Part shown: piece after piece, positions 40,726 to 48,981 of the stretch
How positions within the stretch are numbered: the first letter of the stretch is position 1
Layout: every line of letters starts with the position of its first letter
NCBI RefSeq assembly: GCF_017652985.1
Contig: NZ_JAGGDJ010000039.1
Coordinates: 1 to 53,225, forward strand
Length of the DNA: 53,225 nucleotides
Origin: Paenibacillus artemisiicola
GTDB lineage: Bacteria; Bacillota; Bacilli; Paenibacillales; Paenibacillaceae
Direction of reading: 5' to 3'
Program-made: the position numbers and the translations under genes
The notes under the pieces: generated by a model
Told to the model about the DNA's origin: nothing
What the model saw: the letters and a program-made list of their open reading frames with translations, nothing else
The model's database searches: none

Positions 40726-41787
40726 ATGTCGATCCCTTACTCGCTGAAACGGCCGCCCGGCTTTTCCCTCGCGCTGCTTCGCGCCTGCCGGCTGCGGCTC
40801 GGCGGCCTCGCGTTCACGCTGCTGATCGCTTCTGCCGGCTGCGGCTTGGCGCTTCTGCCGGGCTTTCGCTACGCCGGCCAAATGGCCTGCGCCATCCTGC
40901 TCGCGGTCGCCTACCGGCAGGTGAGGGGCTACCCTGCGCGGCAGAAGGCCGGCATCCAGTTCGCGAGCAAGCATCTGCTGCGGCTGGCCATCATCCTCTA
41001 CGGCCTCAAGCTGAACGTCGTCGCGATCTACGAGGAAGGCCTCGGGTTGCTGGCCCGGGACGCGGCCGTCGTGCTGTTCGCGGTCGGCTGCACGATGCTG
41101 TTCGCGAGATGGCTGCGCGCGGACCTCCGGCTGTCGCTGCTGCTCGGCATCGGCACGGGCATTTGCGGCGCGGCGGCGATCGCGGCCGTCTCGCCGATTC
41201 TGCGCGCGAAGGAGGAGGACACGGCGGTAGGCGCAGGCCTGATCGCGCTGGTCGGCACGGCGTTCGCCGTCGCGTATACGCTGCTTCGCCCGCTGCTCGG
41301 CCTGACCGGCGCGCAATACGGCGTCTGGTCCGGGTCGAGCCTGCACGAGATCGCGCACGCCGCGCTCGCCGCGTCGCCGGCGGGCCAGGACGCGCTGGCG
41401 CTGGCGCTGCTCGCCAAGCTCGGGCGCGTGTTCCTGCTCGTGCCGGTCTGCCTCGGGATCGTGTACGTGCAGCGGCGCCTTCGCCAAGGCGGCGCCGAGG
41501 CGCGCGGCGGGGAAGCGAAGACGCCGCTGCCGTTCCCGTGGTTCCTGCTCGGCTTCGCGGCCATGAGCCTGTTCGGCAGCAGCGCGTTCGGCCATCAGGT
41601 GCTGCAAGCGGCGCCGGGCGCGGTGAACGATTTGACCGTCGCCACGACGTTCCTGCTCACGATGGCGATGGTCGGGCTCGGCTTGAACGTCGACCTGCGC
41701 AAGCTCGGCGGCGGGGTGCTGAAGGCGCTCGCGGCCATGGTCGCCGCGTCGCTGCTGCTGTCGGCGTGGACGTATTTCACGGTATAA
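40726..41787 (+). CDS. YeiH family putative sulfate exporter
   Basis: A 353-residue polytopic membrane protein (about ten helices) of the UPF0324/YeiH family. Typical segments are ILYGLKLNVVAIYEEG, LLLGIGTGICGAAAIAAVSPIL, VWSGSSLHEIAHAALAA and MAMVGLGLNVDLRKLGGG. Family members are annotated as sulfate exporters, partly from genome context with sulfur genes. The sulfate uptake operon just upstream agrees with that. ATG 40726 follows CGGAGG. Confidence 0.88.
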   Translation: MSIPYSLKRPPGFSLALLRACRLRLGGLAFTLLIASAGCGLALLPGFRYAGQMACAILLAVAYRQVRGYPARQKAGIQFASKHLLRLAIILYGLKLNVVAIYEEGLGLLARDAAVVLFAVGCTMLFARWLRADLRLSLLLGIGTGICGAAAIAAVSPILRAKEEDTAVGAGLIALVGTAFAVAYTLLRPLLGLTGAQYGVWSGSSLHEIAHAALAASPAGQDALALALLAKLGRVFLLVPVCLGIVYVQRRLRQGGAEARGGEAKTPLPFPWFLLGFAAMSLFGSSAFGHQVLQAAPGAVNDLTVATTFLLTMAMVGLGLNVDLRKLGGGVLKALAAMVAASLLLSAWTYFTV

Positions 41788-41838
41788 GCCGCCACCGCCG
41801 CCGTAACGCCGCCACCGCCGCCACCGCCGCCGCCGTCC
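41788..41838 (+). repeat. Low-complexity GCC/ACC triplet repeat
   Basis: About 50 bp of near-pure CCGCCACCGCCGCC triplets follow the YeiH stop codon. Likely a slippage product. Confidence 0.7.
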
Positions 41839-41856
41839 GCGGCGCGCAGCGCAAAA

Positions 41857-41901
41857 AAGAGCTGCAAGCCCCGTCCGTTCGGACCGGAGGCTGCAGCTCT
41901 T
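41857..41901 (-). terminator. Intrinsic terminator of the HAD phosphatase gene
   Basis: A stem 41857-41866 with 41892-41901, continued by CCGTCC/GGACGG-type pairing, with six T residues on the minus strand. The right arm overlaps the region just past the HAD stop. Confidence 0.8.
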
Positions 41902-41906
41902 CGCGT

Positions 41907-42710
41907 TTACACCGTTTGCAGGATGAATTTGTCGATGACGTGCTTGACGCCCTCTTCGTTGTTCGTCTTCGTGACGTACTGCGCGATTTCCTTCAGCTTC
42001 GGCAGGGCGTTGCCCATCGCGACGCCGAGGCCGGCGGCTTCGATCATCTCGTGGTCGTTCCAGGAATCCCCGATGGCGATGACCTCGTCCAGCGTGCAGC
42101 CGATGTGCTCGGCCATGAACGCGATCGCGTGTCCCTTCGTGCCTTCCTTGTTCGTCACTTCCAGGTAATGCGGCTTGGACTTCGTGATATGCGCGCGGTC
42201 GCCGATCAGAGGAGCCAGCTGCTCCGCCACCTCGTCCAGCCGGGCGGGATCGTCGATCATGAGCATTTTCGCCGACGGTTTGGCCAGCAGCGACTCGAAG
42301 TCGGGCTCCACCGCGAACGGAATGTTCGACAGCGCGGAATAGGCGCGGGCTTTATCGTTGTCCTCCTGCACGTACAAGATGTCGTCGATGTACAGCTGCA
42401 GATGAAGGCCGTTCGCTTTGCAAAAGGCGTACAGCTCCCGGGCCGCGTCCTCCGGCACGTACCGTTCGTACAGCACCTGCTCGTCGAGCAGCGTCTTCAC
42501 CATGGAGCCCTGGTACGTGATGATCGGCACGTTCAGCTCGATTTGCTTCGCGATCTTCTTCGCTGACGGAAACATCCGGCCCGTGGCCAGCGTGACGAAG
42601 ACGCCGCGCTCGATCGCGGCGGCCAGCGCCGCCTTGGTGCCCGGCGTGACGACGATGTCGTCCGTCAGCAGGGTGTCGTCGATGTCGATGGCAATCAGTT
42701 TGTAGGTCAT
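41907..42710 (-). CDS. Cof-type HAD family phosphatase
   Basis: A 267-residue sugar-phosphate or flavin-phosphate phosphatase of the HAD IIB group. DIDDTLL (residues 8-14) holds the nucleophile and acid aspartates; LATGRMF, SKPHYLEV and GDSWNDHEM are the other motifs. A C2B cap lies between residues 85 and 190. The physiological substrate is unknown. ATG 42710 follows GAAGGAGCGG. Confidence 0.92.
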   Translation of the reverse strand: MTYKLIAIDIDDTLLTDDIVVTPGTKAALAAAIERGVFVTLATGRMFPSAKKIAKQIELNVPIITYQGSMVKTLLDEQVLYERYVPEDAARELYAFCKANGLHLQLYIDDILYVQEDNDKARAYSALSNIPFAVEPDFESLLAKPSAKMLMIDDPARLDEVAEQLAPLIGDRAHITKSKPHYLEVTNKEGTKGHAIAFMAEHIGCTLDEVIAIGDSWNDHEMIEAAGLGVAMGNALPKLKEIAQYVTKTNNEEGVKHVIDKFILQTV

Positions 42711-42781
42711 GCTCTCCGCTCCTTCTCTCTATGGCTTGCATTGTCCTTGATTGTAGCGGAATTCGGGGGCGGGAACAAGCG

Positions 42782-43648
42782 TTATCTTCGTAAAGCGCGG
42801 CGTCCCGCGAACTGCTGCCGGTAGGCGGTCGGCGTCATGTTTTCGCTCTCCTGGAACCGCTTGTTGAAGTAGCCGGCCGTCTCGTAGCCGGACTGGCGGG
42901 CGACCTCGCCGACGCTCAGCTCGGGCCGTTCCACGAGCAGCGCCTTGGCCCGCTGGATGCGGCAAAGCGTGACGAATTGCAGCGGCGTCTGGCCGACGGC
43001 GCGGCGGAACCAGCGGCAAAACGCGTAGCGGTTCGTCTCCGCCCGCTCGGCCCAGGCGTCGAGGTCGAACGGCTCGGCCGCGGCGGCCTGCAGCTCCGGC
43101 AGCAGGGCGAGAATGCGCCGCGCGGCGGCGGCCGGCGGACCGGCGGCCGGCGCGGACAACGGCTCGGCCTGCTCGATGAATTCCGCGAGCACGCCGTAAA
43201 GCAGCATGGCGACCCGGCTCGGGTGAAGCAGCTTGTGCCGTTCGATTTCGGCGAGCAGCTCGTCGAACCGGGCCTCCAGCTCCGCCGCCGTGCGCGGCCG
43301 CCACGGCACGGCGCGGCGGAAGCCGCGCGCCTTCAAGTCCGCCGCGATCCCGCTGCCGTAAAAATGAATCCACTTGATCGCCCACGGATGATCGGGGTGG
43401 GCGTAATAGACCTGGCGGTCGCCGGGAAAATAGAGAAAGCAGTCGCCCGCCCGCAGCTCCCGCCGCCGGCCGTCCAGCTCGACGAAGCCGCTGCCGGCGG
43501 TCACGAGATGCAGGTTGAACGCCTGCATCGCGCCGGCGTCGCGGCGGACCTCGTGCTCGGGGTCGGGCTGGTAATGGCCGGCCGACTCCGGGAAGCAGTA
43601 GAAGCGGCCGGGGGACTGCAGCGGCAGGGTAAGATGGTTGCGGAACAC
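42782..43648 (-). CDS. AraC family transcriptional regulator
   Basis: A 288-residue regulator: an N-terminal cupin-like sensing domain (FNLHLVTAGSGFVELDGRRR, GDCFLYFPGDRQVYYA) and a C-terminal pair of AraC helix-turn-helix motifs (DAWAERAETNRYAFCRWFRR, VGEVARQSGYETAGYFNKRF). GTG 43646-43648 is chosen because GGAGGAGG sits seven bases before it; the frame runs on to 43702. It diverges from an aldo/keto reductase that it probably controls. Confidence 0.92.
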   Translation of the reverse strand: MFRNHLTLPLQSPGRFYCFPESAGHYQPDPEHEVRRDAGAMQAFNLHLVTAGSGFVELDGRRRELRAGDCFLYFPGDRQVYYAHPDHPWAIKWIHFYGSGIAADLKARGFRRAVPWRPRTAAELEARFDELLAEIERHKLLHPSRVAMLLYGVLAEFIEQAEPLSAPAAGPPAAAARRILALLPELQAAAAEPFDLDAWAERAETNRYAFCRWFRRAVGQTPLQFVTLCRIQRAKALLVERPELSVGEVARQSGYETAGYFNKRFQESENMTPTAYRQQFAGRRALRR

Positions 43649-43700
43649 GGCATCGCCTCCTCCGTATGAGTAGTTGCTATTGTCAATATCGTGGTAACGC

Positions 43701-43755
43701 AAGCAATATATTTCGATATGGCGCGGCGGAATCCTTTACTATAATAAGCAATATA
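43701..43755 (+). promoter_or_regulatory. Aldo/keto reductase promoter region with two AAGCAATATA direct repeats
   Basis: TATAAT at 43740-43745 lies 43 bp before the reductase start and has no good -35. AAGCAATATA occurs at 43701-43710 and 43746-43755, exactly 45 bp apart, flanking the -10. These may be half-sites for the divergent AraC regulator. Confidence 0.5.
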
Positions 43756-43787
43756 GATCAATTCCACGCAAAGGAGAACGAACCGCC

Positions 43788-44726
43788 ATGAAACGAATCG
43801 AAATCGCGGGCATCCCGCAAGGCATTACGCAGCTTATCCAGGGCTCCATGATGCTGAAAGCCGAGGACATGGACTACTCGGGCGGGCTGCTCGACGCCTA
43901 CGCCGCCGCCGGCGGCAACGCGATTGACACCGGCCACATCTACGGCGTCAGCTCGGCGCAAGCCATCGGCAAATGGATGGAAGCGCGGGGCAACCGCGCC
44001 AACATCGTCGTGATCGGCAAAGGCGCGCATCCGTACGAGCAGTCGCGCATGACGAAGACGTGCATTCAGAACGATCTCATCGAATCGCTGGAACGCTTGG
44101 CTACGGATTATATGGACGTCTACCTGCTGCACCGCGACGATCCCAACGTTCACGTGGGCTACATCCTCGAAGGCTTGAACGACCAGCTGGCGGCCGGCCG
44201 CTGCCGGGCGATCGGCGCGTCCAATTGGAGCGTCGCGCGCATCCGCGAGGCCAACGCCTACGCGGAGAAGCACGGCTTGACGGGCTTCGGCTGCAGCAGC
44301 CCGAACCTCGGACTCGCCCGTCCGATCGAACCGCGCTGGGCGGGCTGCGTGTCGACGACGGCCGAGGACGAGGCGTGGCACGAGCAGTCCCGCCTGCCGA
44401 TCCTGTCCTGGTCGTCGCAATCCGGCGGCTTCTTCACGGACCGGTGCGCTCCGGACAAGCGCGGCGACGCCGACATGGTCCGCGTCTACTACAGCGACGA
44501 GAACTGGGAGCGCAAGCGCCGGGCCGGCGTCCTCGCCGAGAAATACGGCGTCTCCGCGAACCAAATCGCGCTCGCGTACGTGCTGAACCAGCCGTTCCCG
44601 GTCGCGGCGATCATCGGGCCGCAGTCGCCGGCGGAGCTGAAGGACAGCGTCGACGCGCTGCCGATCGCGCTGAGCGCCGAAGAACGCGCCTGGCTCAAGC
44701 TCGCGACGGAGACGGCGTCTCTGTAA
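43788..44726 (+). CDS. Aldo/keto reductase
   Basis: A 312-residue TIM-barrel NADPH oxidoreductase. NAIDTGHIYG holds the catalytic Asp/Tyr pair, VVIGKGAHP the lysine, and YLLHRDDP the histidine. GASNWS and the C-terminal AIIGPQSPAEL bind the cofactor. It is likely a sugar dehydrogenase or reductase under the neighbouring AraC regulator. ATG 43788 follows AAAGGAGAACG. Confidence 0.9.
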   Translation: MKRIEIAGIPQGITQLIQGSMMLKAEDMDYSGGLLDAYAAAGGNAIDTGHIYGVSSAQAIGKWMEARGNRANIVVIGKGAHPYEQSRMTKTCIQNDLIESLERLATDYMDVYLLHRDDPNVHVGYILEGLNDQLAAGRCRAIGASNWSVARIREANAYAEKHGLTGFGCSSPNLGLARPIEPRWAGCVSTTAEDEAWHEQSRLPILSWSSQSGGFFTDRCAPDKRGDADMVRVYYSDENWERKRRAGVLAEKYGVSANQIALAYVLNQPFPVAAIIGPQSPAELKDSVDALPIALSAEERAWLKLATETASL

Positions 44727-44794
44727 AGCCGGCGTTCGCGGCAGCGCCGGTCCTCCGGGCTGCAGCGCCGCCGCGAAGCGGCATGACACGCAGC

Positions 44795-44868
44795 GAAGAC
44801 CTCTATCGAGCATGCGGAAACGACGGCAGCGCCGTCCCTCCGCAAGCCTCGGAAGGGGTCTTTTTCGC
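44795..44868 (+). terminator. Branched terminator-like structure after the aldo/keto reductase gene
   Basis: AAGACCTC near 44797-44803 can pair with GGGGTCTT before TTTTTCGCC. Inside is GCGGA/TCCGC enclosing GACGGC-AGC-GCCGTC (44822-44836). It ends with five T residues. The outer pairing is imperfect. Confidence 0.5.
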
Positions 44869-44948
44869 CTGGGTTCGCGCGAACTTGCGGCGGCTCTCCG
44901 AATGCGATAGAGTGAGGAAACAGGTTCATTTGCGGAAGAGGTGTGGGA

Positions 44949-46388
44949 ATGAATAGGTTTGGTGAGAACGCCGCGAAGCAGCGGCGAGTGACGCTCGTCG
45001 TGATCATGGTGATTTTGCTCCTGGGCGGCTTCTTCGTCGGCAGGCTGAGCATGCTGGCGCAATATCCGATCATCAAGGACCAGGCGTTCGGGAATTTATC
45101 GTACGCGTACAAGGAAATCATGAACGATTATTTGGACGGCGCGAAGTCCAAGGCGCTCGTCGACGGCGCGGCGGAAGGGATGGTCGGCTCGCTGCAGGAT
45201 CCGTATTCCGTGTATTTGTCGGAGGACAAGGGCGAGGCCTACATGCAGTCGTACGAAGACCATTTCGTCGGGATCGGCGTGGAGATCCGGCAGGAGGACG
45301 GCGCGTTCATCATCGACAATATCATTAAAGGAGCGCCTTCCGAGAAATCGGGGCTGCAGAAGGAAGACACCATCGAGACGGTCGACGGCAAGAGCGTCAA
45401 GGGCCTGACCTTCGACGACCTGAAGAGCAAGCTGCAGGGCAAGTCGGGCTCCACGGTCAAGCTCGAGGTGCAGCGGCCCGGCCGCAGCGGCATGGTGACC
45501 GTCTCCGTCAAGCGCGGCGACGTGCCGGTGCTGACGGTTTCCTCGGAGATGAAGGCGGACGGCGTCGGCGAGATCACGATCAGCCGGTTCGCGGAGAAGA
45601 CGGCGCAGGAATTCGACGCGGCGGTCCAGAGCCTGCGGAAGCAGGGCATGAAGGCGCTGCTGCTGGATCTGCGCGGCAATCCGGGCGGGCTGCTCAACCC
45701 GACGATCGAGATCGCGAACCGGTTCGTGCCGAAAGGGAAAACGATCGTGCAGGTCGTCTACAAGGACGAGAAGCGGGTGCTCACGCATACGTCGAGCCAG
45801 AAGGAGCCGTGGACGCTGCCGATCGCGATTCTCGTGGACGGGCACACGGCCAGCTCCGCCGAGGTGCTGACCGCGGCGCTCAAGGATACGGCCGGCGCGC
45901 AGGTCGTCGGCGAGAAGACGTTCGGCAAGGGCATCGTGCAAAATTTCAACCAGCTGAAGGACGGTTCCGTGCTGAAGCTGACGGAGGCGCAGTGGCGGAC
46001 GCCGAACGGGCAGTGGATCCACAAGAAGGGCATCGAGCCCAACGTGGCGGTCGCGCCGCCGGCTTACGCGCTGCTGCCGCGACTCGACGCGGGCCTGAAG
46101 CTGAAGGCCGGGGATTACGGCGACAAGGTCGTCACCGTGCAGAAAATGCTGCAGGCGATCGGCTACGGCACCGGGACGGGGTCGGGCATCTACGACGAGG
46201 CGACGGAAGCTGCCGTGCGCGCCTTCCAGCAGAAGGAGTCGCTGCCGGTGACCGGCGAGACGAACGACCGGACCGCCTACCGGATTTTGGATCGGCTGAC
46301 GGCCAAATTCCAGACCGAGGATCCGCAGCGGAACAAGGCGATCGAGCTGCTGAAAGCGGCGGAAGCGGCCGCGTCGTCCGGCAAATAG
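44949..46388 (+). CDS. S41 family carboxy-terminal processing peptidase (CtpB-like)
   Basis: A 479-residue exported protease. Membrane anchor at residues 14-32 (RVTLVVIMVILLLGGFF), N-terminal helical domain, PDZ domain (about 90-175: IGVEIRQEDGAFIIDNII), and the S41 protease core with serine in GHTASSAEVLTAALKD and lysine in GEKTFGKGIV. The C-terminus is a peptidoglycan-binding domain (GDKVVTVQKMLQAIGYG). CtpB of Bacillus, of the same length and layout, signals in sigma-K activation; this may be its counterpart. ATG 44949 follows GAGGTG. Confidence 0.92.
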   Translation: MNRFGENAAKQRRVTLVVIMVILLLGGFFVGRLSMLAQYPIIKDQAFGNLSYAYKEIMNDYLDGAKSKALVDGAAEGMVGSLQDPYSVYLSEDKGEAYMQSYEDHFVGIGVEIRQEDGAFIIDNIIKGAPSEKSGLQKEDTIETVDGKSVKGLTFDDLKSKLQGKSGSTVKLEVQRPGRSGMVTVSVKRGDVPVLTVSSEMKADGVGEITISRFAEKTAQEFDAAVQSLRKQGMKALLLDLRGNPGGLLNPTIEIANRFVPKGKTIVQVVYKDEKRVLTHTSSQKEPWTLPIAILVDGHTASSAEVLTAALKDTAGAQVVGEKTFGKGIVQNFNQLKDGSVLKLTEAQWRTPNGQWIHKKGIEPNVAVAPPAYALLPRLDAGLKLKAGDYGDKVVTVQKMLQAIGYGTGTGSGIYDEATEAAVRAFQQKESLPVTGETNDRTAYRILDRLTAKFQTEDPQRNKAIELLKAAEAAASSGK

Positions 46389-46405
46389 GTTTAACATAAC
46401 TTCCA

Positions 46406-46434
46406 TTGCTTGTTCGTGGGCGCTGTGATATGCT
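46406..46434 (+). promoter_or_regulatory. Promoter of the IMP dehydrogenase gene
   Basis: TTGCTT (46406-46411) and TATGCT (46429-46434) with a 17-bp spacer lie about 45 bp upstream of the TTG start. Confidence 0.6.
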
Positions 46435-46480
46435 TGTAAAAATTTATCCGGAATCCATCATCCCAGGAGGCGACATTGTT

Positions 46481-47983
46481 TTGGCTTATTATTACATGGA
46501 ACCGTCCCGCACCTTCAGCGAATTTCTGCTGGTGCCGAATCTGACGACGAAGGCGTGCAACCCGGCCAACGTTTCGCTCAAGACCCCGCTCGTGAAATTC
46601 AAGAAGGGCGAGCAGCCGGCGTATTCGCTCAACATTCCGTTCTCGTCGGCGGTCATGCAGGCCGTGTCGGACGATCGCATGGCCGTGGCGCTGGCGCGCA
46701 GCGGCGGCATCTCGTTCATCTTCGGCTCGCAATCCGTCGAGAGCCAAGCGGAGATGGTCCGCAAGGCGAAGAGCTACAAAGCCGGCTTCGTCGTCAGCCG
46801 TTCGAACCTGACGCCGGACCATACGCTGAAGGACGTGCTGGAGCTGAAAGAGCGGACGGGCCATTCCACCGTAGCGATCACGCACGACGGTTCCCCGAAC
46901 GGCAAGCTGCTCGGCATCGTGACGGGCCGCGACTACCGGGTCAGCCGGGATTCGCAGTCCAAGTCCGTCGCCGACTTCATGACGCCGTTCGAGAAGCTGG
47001 TTTACGGCAAATCCGGCATCACGCTGTCGGAAGCGAACGACCTGATCTGGGATCATAAGCTGAACTGCCTGCCGGTCGTCGGCGACGAAGGCAATCTGGA
47101 ATACCTGGTCTTCCGCAAAGACTATGACGAGCACAAAGTGAACCCGATGGAGCTGCTCGACGCCAACAAGAGCTACATCGTCGGCGCGGGCATCAACACG
47201 AAGGATTATCGGGACCGCGTGCCGGCGCTCGTGGCGGCGGGCGTGGACGTGCTGGTCATCGACTCCTCGGACGGCTATTCCGAATGGCAGAAGGATACGA
47301 TCGAATTCGTCAAGTCGAACTTCCCGCAAGTCAAGATCGGCGCCGGCAACGTCGTCGACAAGGAAGGCTTCCAATACCTGGTCGACGCCGGCGCGGACTT
47401 CGTGAAGATCGGCATCGGCGGCGGTTCCATCTGCATCACGCGCGAACAGAAGGGCATCGGCCGCGGACAAGCCTCCGCGCTGATCGAAGTCTCGGCGGCG
47501 CGCGACGCGTACTATGAGCAAACCGGCGAATACGTGCCGATCTGCTCCGACGGCGGCATCGTGCACGATTACCACATCACGCTGGCGCTCGCCATGGGCG
47601 CGGATTTCGTCATGATGGGCCGCTACTTCGCGCGGTTCGACGAGAGCCCGACGCGCAAGCTCAAGGTCGGCAACAATTTCGTGAAGGAATTCTGGGGCGA
47701 AGGCTCCAACCGCGCCCGCAACTGGGAGCGGTACGACACCGGCGGCAAGGCGGGGCTTATGTTCGAGGAGGGCGTCGATTCCTACGTGCCTTACGCGGGC
47801 AGCCTGCAGGAGAACATGAGCAAGACGCTGCACAAGATCAAATCGACGATGTGCAACTGCGGCTCCATCTCCATTCCGGAGCTCCAGCGCAACGCGCGGA
47901 TCACGCTCGTCTCCGCGACCAGCATCGTCGAAGGCGGCGCGCACGACGTCATCCTGAAGGAAAACAACATCGCCGGCGAATAA
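46481..47983 (+). CDS. guaB: IMP dehydrogenase
   Basis: Oxidises IMP to XMP, the committed step of GMP synthesis. The 500-residue protein has a TIM barrel with the catalytic cysteine C318 in GGGSICITREQ, and an inserted pair of CBS domains (about 100-215). The ICITREQKGIGRGQ loop differs from the GSICTTR form of standard Bacillus GuaB, so it belongs to a divergent bacterial branch. TTG 46481 lies ten bases after AGGAGG (46465-46470); the nearest ATG (46496) is too far away. Whether a second, standard guaB exists elsewhere is unknown. Confidence 0.87.
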   Translation: MAYYYMEPSRTFSEFLLVPNLTTKACNPANVSLKTPLVKFKKGEQPAYSLNIPFSSAVMQAVSDDRMAVALARSGGISFIFGSQSVESQAEMVRKAKSYKAGFVVSRSNLTPDHTLKDVLELKERTGHSTVAITHDGSPNGKLLGIVTGRDYRVSRDSQSKSVADFMTPFEKLVYGKSGITLSEANDLIWDHKLNCLPVVGDEGNLEYLVFRKDYDEHKVNPMELLDANKSYIVGAGINTKDYRDRVPALVAAGVDVLVIDSSDGYSEWQKDTIEFVKSNFPQVKIGAGNVVDKEGFQYLVDAGADFVKIGIGGGSICITREQKGIGRGQASALIEVSAARDAYYEQTGEYVPICSDGGIVHDYHITLALAMGADFVMMGRYFARFDESPTRKLKVGNNFVKEFWGEGSNRARNWERYDTGGKAGLMFEEGVDSYVPYAGSLQENMSKTLHKIKSTMCNCGSISIPELQRNARITLVSATSIVEGGAHDVILKENNIAGE

Positions 47984-47996
47984 GCCGGGTCGACGC

Positions 47997-48038
47997 AAGA
48001 AGGCTGCATGGAACCGACGAGGTTCATGCAGCCTTCTT
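47997..48038 (+). terminator. Intrinsic terminator after guaB
   Basis: An 18-19 bp stem with one mismatch (47997-48015 with 48021-48037), GACGA loop, ending in CTTCTTTG. Confidence 0.8.
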
Positions 48039-48196
48039 TGCGTGCCGATTGCGCCTGGGATGCGAAATCGCGGGTTCTGGGGCGGAGAGGATTCGGACGC
48101 CGGCCTTTGCCTTGGCGATTGCCGTGCCGCTTGCCTTGCCGAGTACCTTTGTGCGCGCCTTCCGGTAGGCCGATTGACAGTTTTTTGCTCGCGCGC

Positions 48197-48820
48197 TCAC
48201 GCCAGCGTCTCCCAGCGCTCCCACATCTCGCGCGGGTTGCGTTCGTACACTTCACGCTCCCGGTACAGGTACGCGTGCATGATGAATTCGCGCCGGATCG
48301 TGGCGAAGTCGGGATGATACGCTTGAATGAAGGCGTTCAATTCCTTCTCCGTGTAGCTGCGGCCTTCCTGCAGCCGCTCCGCCAGATGCTCCAGCACGAT
48401 GCGCTTCTTCTTCAGCTGGGCTGGGATATGCTTCAGCTTGCCGTCCGCGGTAAAGAAATTGCGCAGCACGGACTGCTTCAGCTTCTCGTTCTTCTCGTTC
48501 TTCTCGTTCATCGGTTCCGCCTCCTTCGCGGGTCCGGCTTCCGCCGGTTTGGCCAGCATGGCCTGCAGCGCCCCTTCGTACTGCTTCACGAAATACCGGT
48601 CCAGCGAGAAATAGATTGCGTTCTTGTCGCGCCGCTCGCGAATCAGGCTTACGCCCCGAAGCTTCCCGGCGTGATGCGTGATCGTGGCGGGGGAGAGGAA
48701 CAGCTTCTCCGCCAGCTCCTGGCCGGTCAGCTCGCCTTCCGCCAGCAGGATCAGCATGCGGACGCGGGTCGGATCGGCCAGCGCTTTGTGATAATTGACG
48801 AGTTTGTCGAGCTGCATCAT
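48197..48820 (-). CDS. ArsR-type winged-helix regulator with C-terminal DUF2087 domain
   Basis: A 207-residue protein. Residues 1-90 are an ArsR-type winged helix (KALADPTRVRMLILLAEGEL, GQELAEKLFLSPATITHHAG). A charged linker (NEKNEKNEK) leads to a DUF2087 domain (KHIPAQLKKKRIVLEHLAER, YTEKELNAFIQAYHPDFATI, REFIMHAYLYRE). No metal-binding cysteines are present, so it may sense something other than metal. ATG 48820 (or 48817) follows AAAGGCGG. Its upstream region is a striking 16-bp repeat array and it is not in an obvious operon, so autoregulation is likely. Confidence 0.88.
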   Translation of the reverse strand: MMQLDKLVNYHKALADPTRVRMLILLAEGELTGQELAEKLFLSPATITHHAGKLRGVSLIRERRDKNAIYFSLDRYFVKQYEGALQAMLAKPAEAGPAKEAEPMNEKNEKNEKLKQSVLRNFFTADGKLKHIPAQLKKKRIVLEHLAERLQEGRSYTEKELNAFIQAYHPDFATIRREFIMHAYLYREREVYERNPREMWERWETLA

Positions 48821-48852
48821 GAAGGTCGCCGCCTTTCTGTGGTTTGGTTTTC

Positions 48853-48981
48853 ATCGAATTCGGCGTTCATTGAATATGGTAATCATTAAATTAGTCGCCC
48901 ATCAAATTTGTCGGTCATCAAAATTTATCGCTTATCTAATTTAATGATTATCTAATTAGATAATAATCTAATTCGAATGTC
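48853..48981. repeat. Degenerate tandem array of eight 16-bp units upstream of the ArsR-type gene
   Basis: Units begin at 48853, 48869, 48885, 48901, 48917, 48934, 48950 and 48966. Examples are ATCAAATTTGTCGGTC, ATCTAATTTAATGATT and ATCTAATTAGATAATA; the shared core is AT(C/T)NAATT. Spacing is exactly 16 bp apart from one 17-bp step. Within it ATTATCTAATTAGATAAT (48947-48964) is a perfect 18-bp palindrome. The array is AT-rich in a GC-rich region, is non-coding, and starts 33 bp before the regulator gene. Confidence 0.8.

Noticed and set aside
44727..44948. T-box leader before the CtpB-like gene
   Set aside because: No GGGTGGNACCGCG-like element; the hairpins are better read as a terminator of the upstream gene.
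46435..46480. Purine riboswitch before guaB
   Set aside because: The leader is too short for the aptamer and no expression platform is visible.
48853..48981. Replication iterons or an origin
   Set aside because: No rep or dnaA gene lies nearby and there are no DnaA boxes; a regulatory array in front of the regulator gene is simpler.
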